A DNA stretch of 64,000 nucleotides from Streptomyces sp. WMMC500 (lineage in GTDB: Bacteria > Actinomycetota > Actinomycetes > Streptomycetales > Streptomycetaceae), in the NCBI RefSeq assembly GCF_027497195.1, contig NZ_CP114905.1, positions 7,203,001 through 7,267,000 of the forward strand, given 5' to 3'. This document shows, in pieces, positions 8,226-17,903 of the stretch (position 1 is its first letter; each line of letters opens with the position of its first letter). The notes under the pieces are model-generated. The model saw only the letters and a list, made by a program, of their open reading frames with translations, was not told the DNA's origin and made no database searches. Position numbers and translations under genes: made by a program.

Positions 8226-8686
8226 ATGACCAGCAATGAGATCCGGTTCGACTGCCTGCACCGGGGCGAGGGCGGCCCGCTCGTGATCGTCCCCCGCATC
8301 GACGGAGCACCGCTCACCGAGCTGATCGACGGGTTCGAGATCGCGGCCGGTATGCAGCCCGCAGGCGCCGTCTACGGCGTCTGATCCCGGAGTTCTTCCG
8401 GTTCGGCCCGATGGGGGACCACTTCCTCGGACGGTCCACCCAGGCCATGGGGCCGAAGACACCCGTTCTCGGCTGTGAATGCGGCGAGTGGGGATGCTGG
8501 CCGCTCATGGCCCGCATCACCGCGACGGCAGACCGCGTGATCTGGGACTCCTTCGAGCAACCCCACCGCAAGACCCGCGACTACCTCGCATTCGGTCCGT
8601 TCCGGTTCGACCGTCACCCATACGATGACGCCTTGCGAGCGCTGAGCGCGGTGCTGGACCCCGGTGTCGAGGGCACGCGCGCCTGA
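8226..8686 (+). pseudogene. Frameshifted gene for a small conserved hypothetical protein
   Basis: The first 52 codons (MTSNEIRFDCLHRGEGGPLV ... AGAVYGV) end at a TGA at 8382. The sequence reads on naturally in the -1 frame from about 8381 (LIPEFFRFGPMGDHFLGR then LGCECGEWGCWPLMARITA) to a stop at 8684. Together they make one continuous protein of about 153 aa with uniform high GC3, so a single-base deletion near 8380 has broken the gene, or the base was lost in sequencing. The intact product is cysteine-containing (CECGEWGC); I do not know its function. Confidence 0.72.
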
Positions 8687-8731
8687 GCGCTACCGGGCGC
8701 GACCTGCTGGTGTCGGTGCGCTCGCCCTGAC

Positions 8732-8759
8732 GGCGCCGGTTACCCGGGGAACCGGCGCC
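8732..8759 (-). terminator. 10-bp stem-loop after sdhB
   Basis: GGCGCCGGTT (8732-8741) pairs with 8750-8759 around an 8-nt loop, 40 bp beyond the sdhB stop. The 16-bp unit GGGGAACCGGCGCCCC is repeated in tandem with one change, which allows alternative stems. Confidence 0.6.
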
Positions 8760-8799
8760 CCGGGGAGCCGGCGCCCCGGGTCCCGAGGCAGGACCGGCG

Positions 8800-9539
8800 T
8801 TACGCCGACTTCCTCGCCGCGCGGAGGAACTCGCGGTTCAGGGACGAGATCGCCTGCAGCGGGATGCCCTTCGGGCAGGCCACCGCGCACTCGCCGGTGT
8901 TCGTGCAGCCGCCGAAGCCCTCGTCGTCCATCCGGCCGACCATGTCCAGCACCCGCGACTCCCGCTCCGGCGCGCCCTGCGGCAGGGCGCCCAGGTGCAC
9001 GACCTTCGCGGCGGTGAACAGCATCGCCGAGCCGTTGGGGCAGGCCGCCACGCAGGCGCCGCAGCCGATGCACTCGGCGTGTTCGAAGGCCGTCTCCGCC
9101 GCGGGCTTGGGTACCGGGGTGGCGTGGGCGTCGGGGGCGCTGCCGGTGGGGGCCGTGATGTAGCCGCCGGCGCCGATGATGCGGTCGAAGGCCGAGCGGT
9201 CCACGACCAGGTCCTTCACCACCGGGAACGCCGCCGCCCGCCACGGTTCCACGTCGATGACGTCGCCGTCCGCGAACGACCGCATGTGCAACTGGCACGC
9301 CGTCGTACGCTCCGGGCCGTGCGCCCGGCCGTTGATGACGACGCCGCACGCGCCGCAGATGCCCTCGCGGCAGTCGTGGTCGAAGGCGACGGGCTCGTCG
9401 CCGGTGAGGATCAGCCGCTCGTTGAGGGTGTCCAGCACCTCCAGGAACGACATCTCCGGCGTGACGTCCTCGACCTCGTACGAGACCATCTCGCCGGCCG
9501 CGTCGGGGCCCGGCTGCCGCCAGACCCGCAGGGTCACCT

Positions 9540-9543
<4 letters not shown>
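8800..9543 (-). CDS. sdhB: Succinate dehydrogenase/fumarate reductase iron-sulfur subunit
   Basis: A 247-aa SdhB/FrdB subunit passing electrons from the flavoprotein to menaquinone at the membrane. It carries all three clusters: the [2Fe-2S] ligands [10 protein letters not shown] and a later Cys (TTACQ), the [4Fe-4S] site [13 protein letters not shown], and the C-terminal [3Fe-4S]-type motif [15 protein letters not shown]. The GTG start at 9543 has CGGAG upstream and overlaps the sdhA stop by 4 bp. It is the last gene of sdhCAB, and the order and single cytochrome b point to the menaquinone-type (Bacillus-like) enzyme. Confidence 0.96.
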
Positions 9544-11489
<1,946 letters not shown>

Positions 11490-11491
11490 CC

Positions 11492-12253
11492 TCAGTTCAC
11501 GACTCCCGTCATGACGGCCACGGGGATGGAGACGAAGCCCAGGGTCAGCACCAGCGCGGAGGTGTCGGTGACGACCCTGAGGGCCCGTTCGCGGCCCGCG
11601 CTCGCGGCGCCGAGGGTCTGCACGGCGCTCCACATGCCGTGCCGCAGGTGCAGGCCCAGGGCGACCATCGCGGTGATGTAGATGGCGTTGCCGTACCAGG
11701 TGGAGAAGGTGGCGACGGTGTTCTCGTACGGGTGGCCGGTCTGGGCGTTCTCGTTCACGGTGAGCGTGGTCAGGTCGAGGATGTGCCAGACGACGAAGAG
11801 GCCGAGGATCACCCCGCCCCAGCGCATGGTGCGGGTGGCGTAGCTGGTGCGGCGGCGCTTGTGCACGTACGCGACCGGGCGGGCGGCGATGTCGCGGCGG
11901 CTGAGCTGGTACGCGGCCACGCCGTGCAGCACGACGGCGACGACCAGCACGACGCGGAGGATCCACAGGGCCCACTCGTAGTGCAGCACCGGGCCGCCGA
12001 GGGTGCGCAGCCAGTGGCCGTAGTCGTTGAACTCCTCCGCGCCGAAGAAGATCTTGAGGTTGCCGACCAGGTGGGCCACGAGGTAGGTGATCATGATCAG
12101 GCCGGTGACGGCCAGCACCGTCTTCTTGCCGACGGTGGAGCGCCACAGCAGCGCGACGAGCGACGGCGGGTGGGCCGCGCCCCGCGGGCGGTCCTTCGAC
12201 TCGGAGGACTTGCGGGCGCCCGGTTCCGGCGCCGGCTTGGTGGTCAGGGCCAT
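11492..12253 (-). CDS. sdhC: Succinate dehydrogenase cytochrome b subunit
   Basis: A 253-aa membrane anchor with about five hydrophobic helices and the histidines expected for haem b and quinone binding ([52 protein letters not shown]). One large anchor and no sdhD is the type found with menaquinone. ATG 12253 is chosen because a minus-strand TACCGT (12266-12261) lies 7 nt before it, indicating a leaderless mRNA; ATG 12295 would be upstream of that promoter. It is divergent from the LysR gene, with a LysR-type palindrome between them. Confidence 0.92.
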   Translation of the reverse strand: MALTTKPAPEPGARKSSESKDRPRGAAHPPSLVALLWRSTVGKKTVLAVTGLIMITYLVAHLVGNLKIFFGAEEFNDYGHWLRTLGGPVLHYEWALWILRVVLVVAVVLHGVAAYQLSRRDIAARPVAYVHKRRRTSYATRTMRWGGVILGLFVVWHILDLTTLTVNENAQTGHPYENTVATFSTWYGNAIYITAMVALGLHLRHGMWSAVQTLGAASAGRERALRVVTDTSALVLTLGFVSIPVAVMTGVVN

Positions 12254-12310
12254 GACTGTGACGGTAGAAGCACGCACGGCATCCGTCCAAGACATGAAAT
12301 CGCTGCTTTC

Positions 12311-12327
12311 GATAGGTGATGCCTATC
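12311..12327. promoter_or_regulatory. LysR-type palindrome GATAGG-N5-CCTATC between sdhC and lysR
   Basis: Perfect 6-bp arms around TGATG contain a T-N11-A motif (T12313, A12325), the hallmark of LysR-regulator binding. It lies 7 bp before the lysR -10 (TACGCT, 12334-12339) and 45 bp upstream of the sdhC -10, so one bound regulator could control both directions. Confidence 0.75.
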
Positions 12328-12345
12328 AGCAGCTACGCTGGCTCC

Positions 12346-13284
12346 ATGCACCTGCAGCAGCTCCGCTACTTCGCCGCCGTCGCCGAGACCCGCCACTTCA
12401 CCCGGGCCGCCGAGCGCGAGCACGTGGCGCAGCCGTCGCTGTCGCAGTCCGTACGGGCGCTGGAGCGGGAGCTGGGCGCCGAGCTGTTCCTCCGGGCCCG
12501 GGGGCACATCACGCTCACCGACGCGGGCGAGGCGCTGCTGCCGCTGGCGCGGCGGATCCTCGCCGACACCGAGACGGCGCGCCGGGAGGTGCAGGAGGTC
12601 GCGCAGTTGCGCCGGGGGCGGGTGCGGCTGGGGGCCACGCCGAGCCTGTGCGCGAGCCTGGTGCCGGACGCGCTGCGCGCGTTCCACGCCCGCTACCCGG
12701 GCATCGAGCTGCACGTACACGAGGACGGCTCGCAGGACCTCGTGCGCACGCTGGCCGCTGGCGAACTGGACCTCGCGCTGGTCATCACGCCGCTGGCGGG
12801 GCAGGCACCGGCGCTGACGACCACGGAGCTGCTGCGCGAGGAGCTGGTCGTGGTCTCGTCACCGGACGCGCCGCCGGTGACGGGAGCCGAGGCGGGAGAC
12901 GGGGGCGTAGCGGGGGACGGCGGGATCCGGATCGGGGATCTGCGGGGGCGGCCCCTGGCGATGTTCCGGCACGGGTACGACCTGCGCGAGTTGACGGTCG
13001 CGGCGTGCCGGGAGGCGGGCTTCGAGCCGGTGTTCGGGGTGGAGGGCGGCGAGATGGACGCGGTGCTGGGGTTCGTGCGCGCGGGGCTGGGGGTGGCGGT
13101 GGTGCCGAGCATGGTCGCGGAGCGCTCGGGGCTGCGCACGACGGCGTTCGCGCCGCCGGGGCTGCACCGGACGATCTCCGTGGCGCACCGGGGCGACGTG
13201 TCGCCGCCCCGGGCGGCGCGGGAGCTGCGCCGGCTGCTGATCAGCGCGGCGGGCGGCTGGGCGGCCGAGCCGCCGGCCGGCTGA
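12346..13284 (+). CDS. LysR-family regulator, divergent from sdhCAB
   Basis: A 312-aa LTTR. An N-terminal winged HTH (MHLQQLRYFAAVAETRHFTR, then AEREHVAQPSLSQSVRALER) is followed by the periplasmic-binding-like effector domain (VRLGATPSLCASLVPDAL; LDLALVITPL; AGLGVAVVPSMVA). ATG 12346 follows TACGCT by exactly 6 nt, so the mRNA is leaderless. Autoregulation and control of sdhCAB through the 12311-12327 palindrome is the simple reading. The effector is unknown. Confidence 0.92.
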   Translation: MHLQQLRYFAAVAETRHFTRAAEREHVAQPSLSQSVRALERELGAELFLRARGHITLTDAGEALLPLARRILADTETARREVQEVAQLRRGRVRLGATPSLCASLVPDALRAFHARYPGIELHVHEDGSQDLVRTLAAGELDLALVITPLAGQAPALTTTELLREELVVVSSPDAPPVTGAEAGDGGVAGDGGIRIGDLRGRPLAMFRHGYDLRELTVAACREAGFEPVFGVEGGEMDAVLGFVRAGLGVAVVPSMVAERSGLRTTAFAPPGLHRTISVAHRGDVSPPRAARELRRLLISAAGGWAAEPPAG

Positions 13285-13305
13285 GCGGGCCGCCGCGGCG
13301 GCTCA
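13282..13305. terminator. Bidirectional stem between convergent lysR and GH3
   Basis: The 14-bp palindrome GCCGCCGCGGCGGC at 13289-13302 has additional TGAGC/GCTCA flanking complementarity. It fills the 18 bp between the two convergent stop codons. Confidence 0.6.
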
Positions 13306-15165
13306 GTACCCCAGCCCGTGCCCCAGCGGGAACAGGTCCGCGCCCGTCGCCCCCTGCTCCGGGATCGCCACCGGCAGCCGCCCCGTCGGGCGCAGGTCGC
13401 CGTAGAGCGCGTCGACCGCCGCCGTCAGCGCCCCCGTCCCCGTGCCGTACGTGCACAGATACGCCGGCGCCTCCGGGAACCGCCGCACGTCGTACGGGTT
13501 GCGCACCGCCACGACCACGACCGGCGTCCCCGAGGCGAGCAGCGCCCGCACCAGCGCCGCCTGCGCCGCGCCCCGCTCCGCCACCGGCTCCGCGCCGGCC
13601 GCCGCGTTGGCGCCGACGACCACCAGGTCGTGGGAGCGCGCCGCCGCCACCGCCGCGTCGATCACCGGCTGCGCGGGGGTCCCGCCCGTCGCCAGCACCG
13701 TCGCCGTCTGCCCGCCGCGCGCCCCGACCGCCCGCGCCAGCCGGTCCAGCGCCGGCGCCGACGACGTCTGCCACCCCGCGACCAGCACCCGCCGCGCCCC
13801 GGCGGCCAGCGGCAGCAGCCCCGCGTCGTTCTTCACCAGCGTCACCGCCCGCCCGGTGAGCGTCCGCGCGTCCGCGACGTGCCCGGCGTCGCCCACGATC
13901 CGCTCCGCGCGGCGCTCGTCGACGAACGGGCCGAAGAACAGCCCCTCGTCGATCTTGCGCGCCAGGATGCGCACCACCGACTCCTCCAGCCGCCGCGCGC
14001 CGATCTCGCCGCCCCGTACGGCCGCGAGCACCGCCTCGTACGCGACGTCCATCTCCGGCGGCAGCACCAGCATGTCCGCGCCCGCCGCGAACGCCGCGAC
14101 CGACGCCCGGTCCGGCGGGTACTGGGACGTGGCGCCGCCCATGTCCAGCGCGTCCGTGACGATCAGGCCGTCGAAGCCCAGCTCCCCGCGGAGCAGCCCG
14201 GTCAGGATGCGGTGCGACATGGTGGCGGGCACGCCGTCGTCGAGCGCGGGGACGAGGATGTGCGCGGTCATCACCGTGTCCAGCCCCGCGGCGATGGCCG
14301 CCCGGAACGGCGGCAGGTCCAGCTCGTGGATCTCCTCCAGGGTGTGCTCGATGCGCGGCAGCAGGAAGTGGCTGTCCTGGCCCGTGTCGCCGTGGCCGGG
14401 GAAGTGCTTGGCGGCGGAGGCGACGCCGCCGCGGCGCTGCCCGCGCACGGCCGCCGCGACCATGCGCGCGACCTGCTGCGGGTCGGCGCCGTAGGAGCGC
14501 AGGCCGATGACGGGGTTGTCGGGGTCGACGTTGACGTCGGCGACGGGCGCGTAGTTCTGGTTGATGCCCAGCGCCGCCAGCTCCCGCCCGGTGATCTCGG
14601 CGGCGCGGTGGGCGTCGGCGGTCGACCAGGTGGCGCCGAGCGCCATGCTGCCGGGCAGTTCCGTGGCCGGCGGGATGGGCAGCCGGTGGACCAGGCCGCT
14701 CTCCTGGTCGGTGGAGATGATCAGCGGTACGCCGCGGCGGTGCGCGAGCGAGGCGCGCTGCAGGCCGTTGGAGAGCCGGGCGATCTGCCGGGGGTCCCGG
14801 AGGTTGTCGTCGTTGCGCGAGCTGAAGTAGATGACGGCGCCGGGGCGGTACTTGCGTACGACGTCGGCGGGGGTGCGGACGCCGTAGCGCCGCTCGTTGA
14901 CGGCGGCGGCCGCGTCGGTCACCTCGTCCGCGTCCTGGCCGGCGACCTCGACCACGAAGAGCTGGCCGACCTTCTCCTCCAGCGTCATCCGGGAGGCCAG
15001 CGCCCGGGCCAGCAGCCGGGTGTACCAACCGGAGCCCGCCGTACCGGCGGAGCGGGCCGCCGCGGGGCCGGCGGCGGACGCTCCGGCCGACCCGCCGGCG
15101 CCGAGCGCCGCCGCGGTGCCGAGGAGGCCGGTGACCGCCTGTCTGCGCGTGGTGGTTGACCGCAT
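13303..15165 (-). CDS. Secreted GH3 beta-N-acetylhexosaminidase-like glycosidase
   Basis: A 620-aa glycoside hydrolase family 3 enzyme, probably releasing N-acetylglucosamine (or N-acetylhexosamine) from chitin oligomers or peptidoglycan fragments. The Tat signal TTRRQAVTGLLGTAAALG precedes it. The NagZ-type motif KHFPGHGDTGQDSH (about residue 250) supplies the Asp/His acid-base pair that distinguishes hexosaminidases from beta-glucosidases, and VTDALDMGG carries the nucleophile Asp. A second C-terminal domain (VLVAGWQTSSAP ... VVVVAVRNPYD) is present. ATG 15165 has GAGGAG 9 nt upstream. A minus-strand promoter lies at 15297-15269. No DasR site was found in front of it. Confidence 0.9.
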   Translation of the reverse strand: MRSTTTRRQAVTGLLGTAAALGAGGSAGASAAGPAAARSAGTAGSGWYTRLLARALASRMTLEEKVGQLFVVEVAGQDADEVTDAAAAVNERRYGVRTPADVVRKYRPGAVIYFSSRNDDNLRDPRQIARLSNGLQRASLAHRRGVPLIISTDQESGLVHRLPIPPATELPGSMALGATWSTADAHRAAEITGRELAALGINQNYAPVADVNVDPDNPVIGLRSYGADPQQVARMVAAAVRGQRRGGVASAAKHFPGHGDTGQDSHFLLPRIEHTLEEIHELDLPPFRAAIAAGLDTVMTAHILVPALDDGVPATMSHRILTGLLRGELGFDGLIVTDALDMGGATSQYPPDRASVAAFAAGADMLVLPPEMDVAYEAVLAAVRGGEIGARRLEESVVRILARKIDEGLFFGPFVDERRAERIVGDAGHVADARTLTGRAVTLVKNDAGLLPLAAGARRVLVAGWQTSSAPALDRLARAVGARGGQTATVLATGGTPAQPVIDAAVAAARSHDLVVVGANAAAGAEPVAERGAAQAALVRALLASGTPVVVVAVRNPYDVRRFPEAPAYLCTYGTGTGALTAAVDALYGDLRPTGRLPVAIPEQGATGADLFPLGHGLGY

Positions 15166-15268
15166 GTGAGACCACTCCTCAGCGCGTCGGGTGTGCTGCA
15201 TGGGCATCGGTGGCCGGCCGACGGGGCTGCTCCCCCTGTGGAGGCCGCCGAGGAGAACTCGGCCGCGG

Positions 15269-15297
15269 AGTCTGGCAACGGCGCAGGGGCGCGTCAA
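15269..15297 (-). promoter_or_regulatory. Promoter of the GH3 gene: TTGACG-N17-CAGACT
   Basis: On the minus strand TTGACG (15297-15292) and CAGACT (15274-15269) are separated by 17 bp, about 104 bp upstream of the GH3 start. A good match to vegetative (HrdB) promoters. Confidence 0.5.
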
Positions 15298-15379
15298 TGC
15301 TTCGGTGAGCGCAGTGTCATCTTCCTGTCACCTTCCGCGAAACCGGATTGCGGGCGGCATCCTCACCCGCGCCCCGCGG

Positions 15380-16435
15380 TCACCAGGCGACGCCCGCCGC
15401 CACCGGCAGGTGGTCGCTGCCCGTGGCCGGCAGCACCCACGAGCTCCGCGGCTCCAGGCCGCGTACCAGGATCTGGTCGATCCGCGCCACCGGGAAGCCC
15501 GCGGGCCAACTGAAGCCGAAGCCGTTCCCCGCCTCCTCCTGGGCCGAGCGCACCTGGCCGGTGAGGTCGTCGAACGCGCGGTCGTCGACGGTGCCGTTGA
15601 GGTCGCCGAGCACCACCACCCGGTCGTTCGGCTCGGCGGCGACGGCGGCGGCGAGCCGCTGTGCCCCGTCGTCGCGCTGGGCGGTCGACAGGCCCGCGCG
15701 GGGGTTCATGCGGACGGACCCCAGGTGGGCCACGTACACCGCCAGCGGCCCCCGCTCGGTGGCCACGGTGGTGCGCAGCGCGCGGGAGGGTTGCATCGCG
15801 ATGTCGACGGGCCGGGTGTCCGACAGCGGCAGCCTGCTCCACAGCCCGACGGTGCCCAGGGTCGTGTGGTACGGGTACGTCTTCGCCAGCTCCGCCGCGT
15901 ACAGCGGCTGCGCCGTCGGCGTGACCTCCTGCAGCGCCAGCAGGTCCGCGCCGGAGGCGGCCAGGTCGCGGGCGGTGCCGGCCGGGTCGGGGTTGGCGGC
16001 GCCGACGTTGTGGCTTGCCACCGTGAGGTCGGCGCCCGGCCGGGACTTGTCGGCGAGCAGCCCGCCGAAGAGGCTCAGCCACACCGTGACCGGCAGCACC
16101 AGCGCGACCACCGCGGAGGCGGAGCGGCGCCACAGCGCCCCGGCGAGCAGCGGGAACACGGGGAGGCCGAACCACGGCAGGAAGGTCTCCACCAGGCTGC
16201 CGGGATTCCCGGAGCCGCTCGGGATGGCCGCGTGCAGCATCATCGTCAGGCCGAGCAGCAGAGCCAGCGCCGCGAGCACCCAGCCGCGCCGCCAGGGCGC
16301 GGGGCGGCCGAGGGCACGGGCCGCCCGGTACGGGGCCGTGAGCCGGCCGCCGGGGCCCGCGTCGCGGCGGTCCCCGCCGGCCCGCCGGATCTCCACCGTG
16401 TCGTCCTGCGACCTCGTCGCCACCTGCTCGCTCAA
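15380..16435 (-). CDS. Membrane-anchored endonuclease/exonuclease/phosphatase (EEP) family protein
   Basis: A 351-aa protein with three N-terminal transmembrane helices (WVLAALALLLGLTMMLHAAI; FPLLAGALW; VVALVLPVTVWLSLFGGLL) and an external EEP phosphodiesterase domain: SHNVGAANPDP, LLALQEVT (metal-binding Glu), VVLGDLNGT (Asp/Asn) and the C-terminal GSDHLPV (catalytic His). Substrate is open (phosphodiester, phospholipid head group or nucleic acid). The TTG start 16435 overlaps the VanY stop (TTGA) and has GAGG 8 nt upstream, so it is coupled to vanY. Confidence 0.85.
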   Translation of the reverse strand: MSEQVATRSQDDTVEIRRAGGDRRDAGPGGRLTAPYRAARALGRPAPWRRGWVLAALALLLGLTMMLHAAIPSGSGNPGSLVETFLPWFGLPVFPLLAGALWRRSASAVVALVLPVTVWLSLFGGLLADKSRPGADLTVASHNVGAANPDPAGTARDLAASGADLLALQEVTPTAQPLYAAELAKTYPYHTTLGTVGLWSRLPLSDTRPVDIAMQPSRALRTTVATERGPLAVYVAHLGSVRMNPRAGLSTAQRDDGAQRLAAAVAAEPNDRVVVLGDLNGTVDDRAFDDLTGQVRSAQEEAGNGFGFSWPAGFPVARIDQILVRGLEPRSSWVLPATGSDHLPVAAGVAW

Positions 16436-17112
16436 CTCTGCATCCTCGGGTCGTGGGTGGGGTCGGCGTACAGGACCGGGCAGTGGCTGCCGATCGCCTC
16501 GGTGCGCAGCTCGTAGTGCCAGGGCTCGTTCCGGTACACCGGGCACAGCCCGTAGGCGGCGCCGTGCTCGACGAGCCACGTCTGCGCGTCGGCCTTCCCG
16601 ATGTCGACGGCGTCGCCCGACACGTGCGGCGACGTCCGGGGGGTGGCCACCCACCGGGCGGCCTCTTCCGCCGACCCGTATTTCCCGACCGCCTCACGGA
16701 GAAGGCGCTCCTGGTACGCCGGAGAACGCCAGCCGCTATTGACCTGGAATTCGACTCCGTACGCCGCGGCGTCCGTCGCCGCCTCGCGCAGCGCCGTGAG
16801 CAGATCCGTGTCGAGTTCCGCCACGGCCGGAATCGCGTCGTCGAATACGGTCGTGCCGTCCGGCACGACGCCGTCGGCTTCGCCGACCGGTCCGCCGTGC
16901 GCACGGCGCGGGGATTCCGTGGCCGTGGGCTCCGGGGTCTTCCCGGCGGCCGGGACAGTGGTGGCGGTCGGGGCGGCGGAGTCGCCGGGTGCCTGCATCG
17001 AGCGGTAGCCGAACGGTGCGACGACCGCCGCGACCAGGGCGATCAGGCCGACGCCCAGCAGCGTACGGGTCCGGTGGGCGGCTCTCTGCGCCGATCGTCG
17101 GGATCGAGTCAT
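16432..17112 (-). CDS. VanY-family D-Ala-D-Ala carboxypeptidase
   Basis: A 226-aa membrane-anchored peptidase of the M15B (VanY) family that trims the terminal D-Ala of peptidoglycan stems. One N-terminal helix (LLGVGLIALVAAVVAPFGY), a Thr/Pro-rich spacer, then the zinc domain: SGWRSPAYQ, SPHVSGDAVDIG (His and Asp ligands) and EPWHYELR (catalytic Glu and the last His). It is divergent from a VanR/VanS-like two-component system and translationally coupled to the EEP gene. A TGCACT hexamer 6 nt before the ATG hints at a leaderless transcript. It is a housekeeping or envelope-stress enzyme; no vanHAX is nearby, so glycopeptide resistance is not implied. Confidence 0.9.
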   Translation of the reverse strand: MTRSRRSAQRAAHRTRTLLGVGLIALVAAVVAPFGYRSMQAPGDSAAPTATTVPAAGKTPEPTATESPRRAHGGPVGEADGVVPDGTTVFDDAIPAVAELDTDLLTALREAATDAAAYGVEFQVNSGWRSPAYQERLLREAVGKYGSAEEAARWVATPRTSPHVSGDAVDIGKADAQTWLVEHGAAYGLCPVYRNEPWHYELRTEAIGSHCPVLYADPTHDPRMQS

Positions 17113-17198
17113 ACCGCCAGTGCAGGCGGCGGGGCGTTGCCGGTGTGTATGCGGTTTTCTATACGCGGACGATATGCGTGCACTCGTACCATCGACGC

Positions 17199-17903
17199 AT
17201 GCGCGTGCTGATAGTCGAGGACGAGCCCTATATGGCGGAGGCCATCCGCGACGGCCTCCGCCTGGAGGCGATAGCCGGCGACATCGCGGGTGACGGAGAC
17301 GCCGCCCTGGAGCTGCTGAGCGTGAATGCGTACGACATCGCCGTCCTGGACCGCGACGTCCCCGGGCCTTCCGGCGACGAGATCGCCCGGCGCATCGTCG
17401 AATCCGGCAGCGGCATGCCGATCCTCATGCTCACCGCCGCCGACCGGCTGGACGACAAGGCCACCGGCTTCGGACTCGGCGCCGACGACTATCTCACCAA
17501 GCCCTTCGACATCCGCGAACTCGCGCTGCGGCTCCGCGCGCTCGACCGCAGGCGCGCCCACGTCCGGCCGCCCGTGCGGGAGATCGCCGGGCTGCGGCTC
17601 GACCCGTTCCGCCGGGAGGTCTACCGGGACGGCCGGTACGTCGCGCTGACCCGGAAGCAGTTCGCCGTCCTCGACGTCCTCGTGGCCGCCGAAGGCGGGG
17701 TGATCAGCGCGGAGGAGTTGCTGGAACGCGCCTGGGACGCCAACGCCGACCCGTTCACCAACGCCGTACGCATCACCGTCTCGGCGCTCCGCAAGCGGCT
17801 CGGCGAACCCTGGCTGATCGCCACGGTGCCCGGCGTCGGCTACCGCATCGACACCGCGTCCGGCGCCGGTGACGAGGGAAGCGCCGGGCAGGCCCGTGCG
17901 TAG
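17199..17903 (+). CDS. OmpR/PhoB-family response regulator (VanR-like)
   Basis: A 234-aa regulator with a receiver domain (acidic pocket E7/D8, phospho-acceptor D51 in VLDRDVPG, conserved T79, K101 in LTKPFD) and a C-terminal winged helix (LTRKQFAVLDVLV; ITVSALRKRLG; TVPGVGYRI). ATG 17199 follows TACCAT by 6 nt, so a leaderless start. Its gene overlaps the kinase start by 8 bp. Likely targets are the divergent vanY-EEP pair and its own operon. Confidence 0.92.
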   Translation: MRVLIVEDEPYMAEAIRDGLRLEAIAGDIAGDGDAALELLSVNAYDIAVLDRDVPGPSGDEIARRIVESGSGMPILMLTAADRLDDKATGFGLGADDYLTKPFDIRELALRLRALDRRRAHVRPPVREIAGLRLDPFRREVYRDGRYVALTRKQFAVLDVLVAAEGGVISAEELLERAWDANADPFTNAVRITVSALRKRLGEPWLIATVPGVGYRIDTASGAGDEGSAGQARA

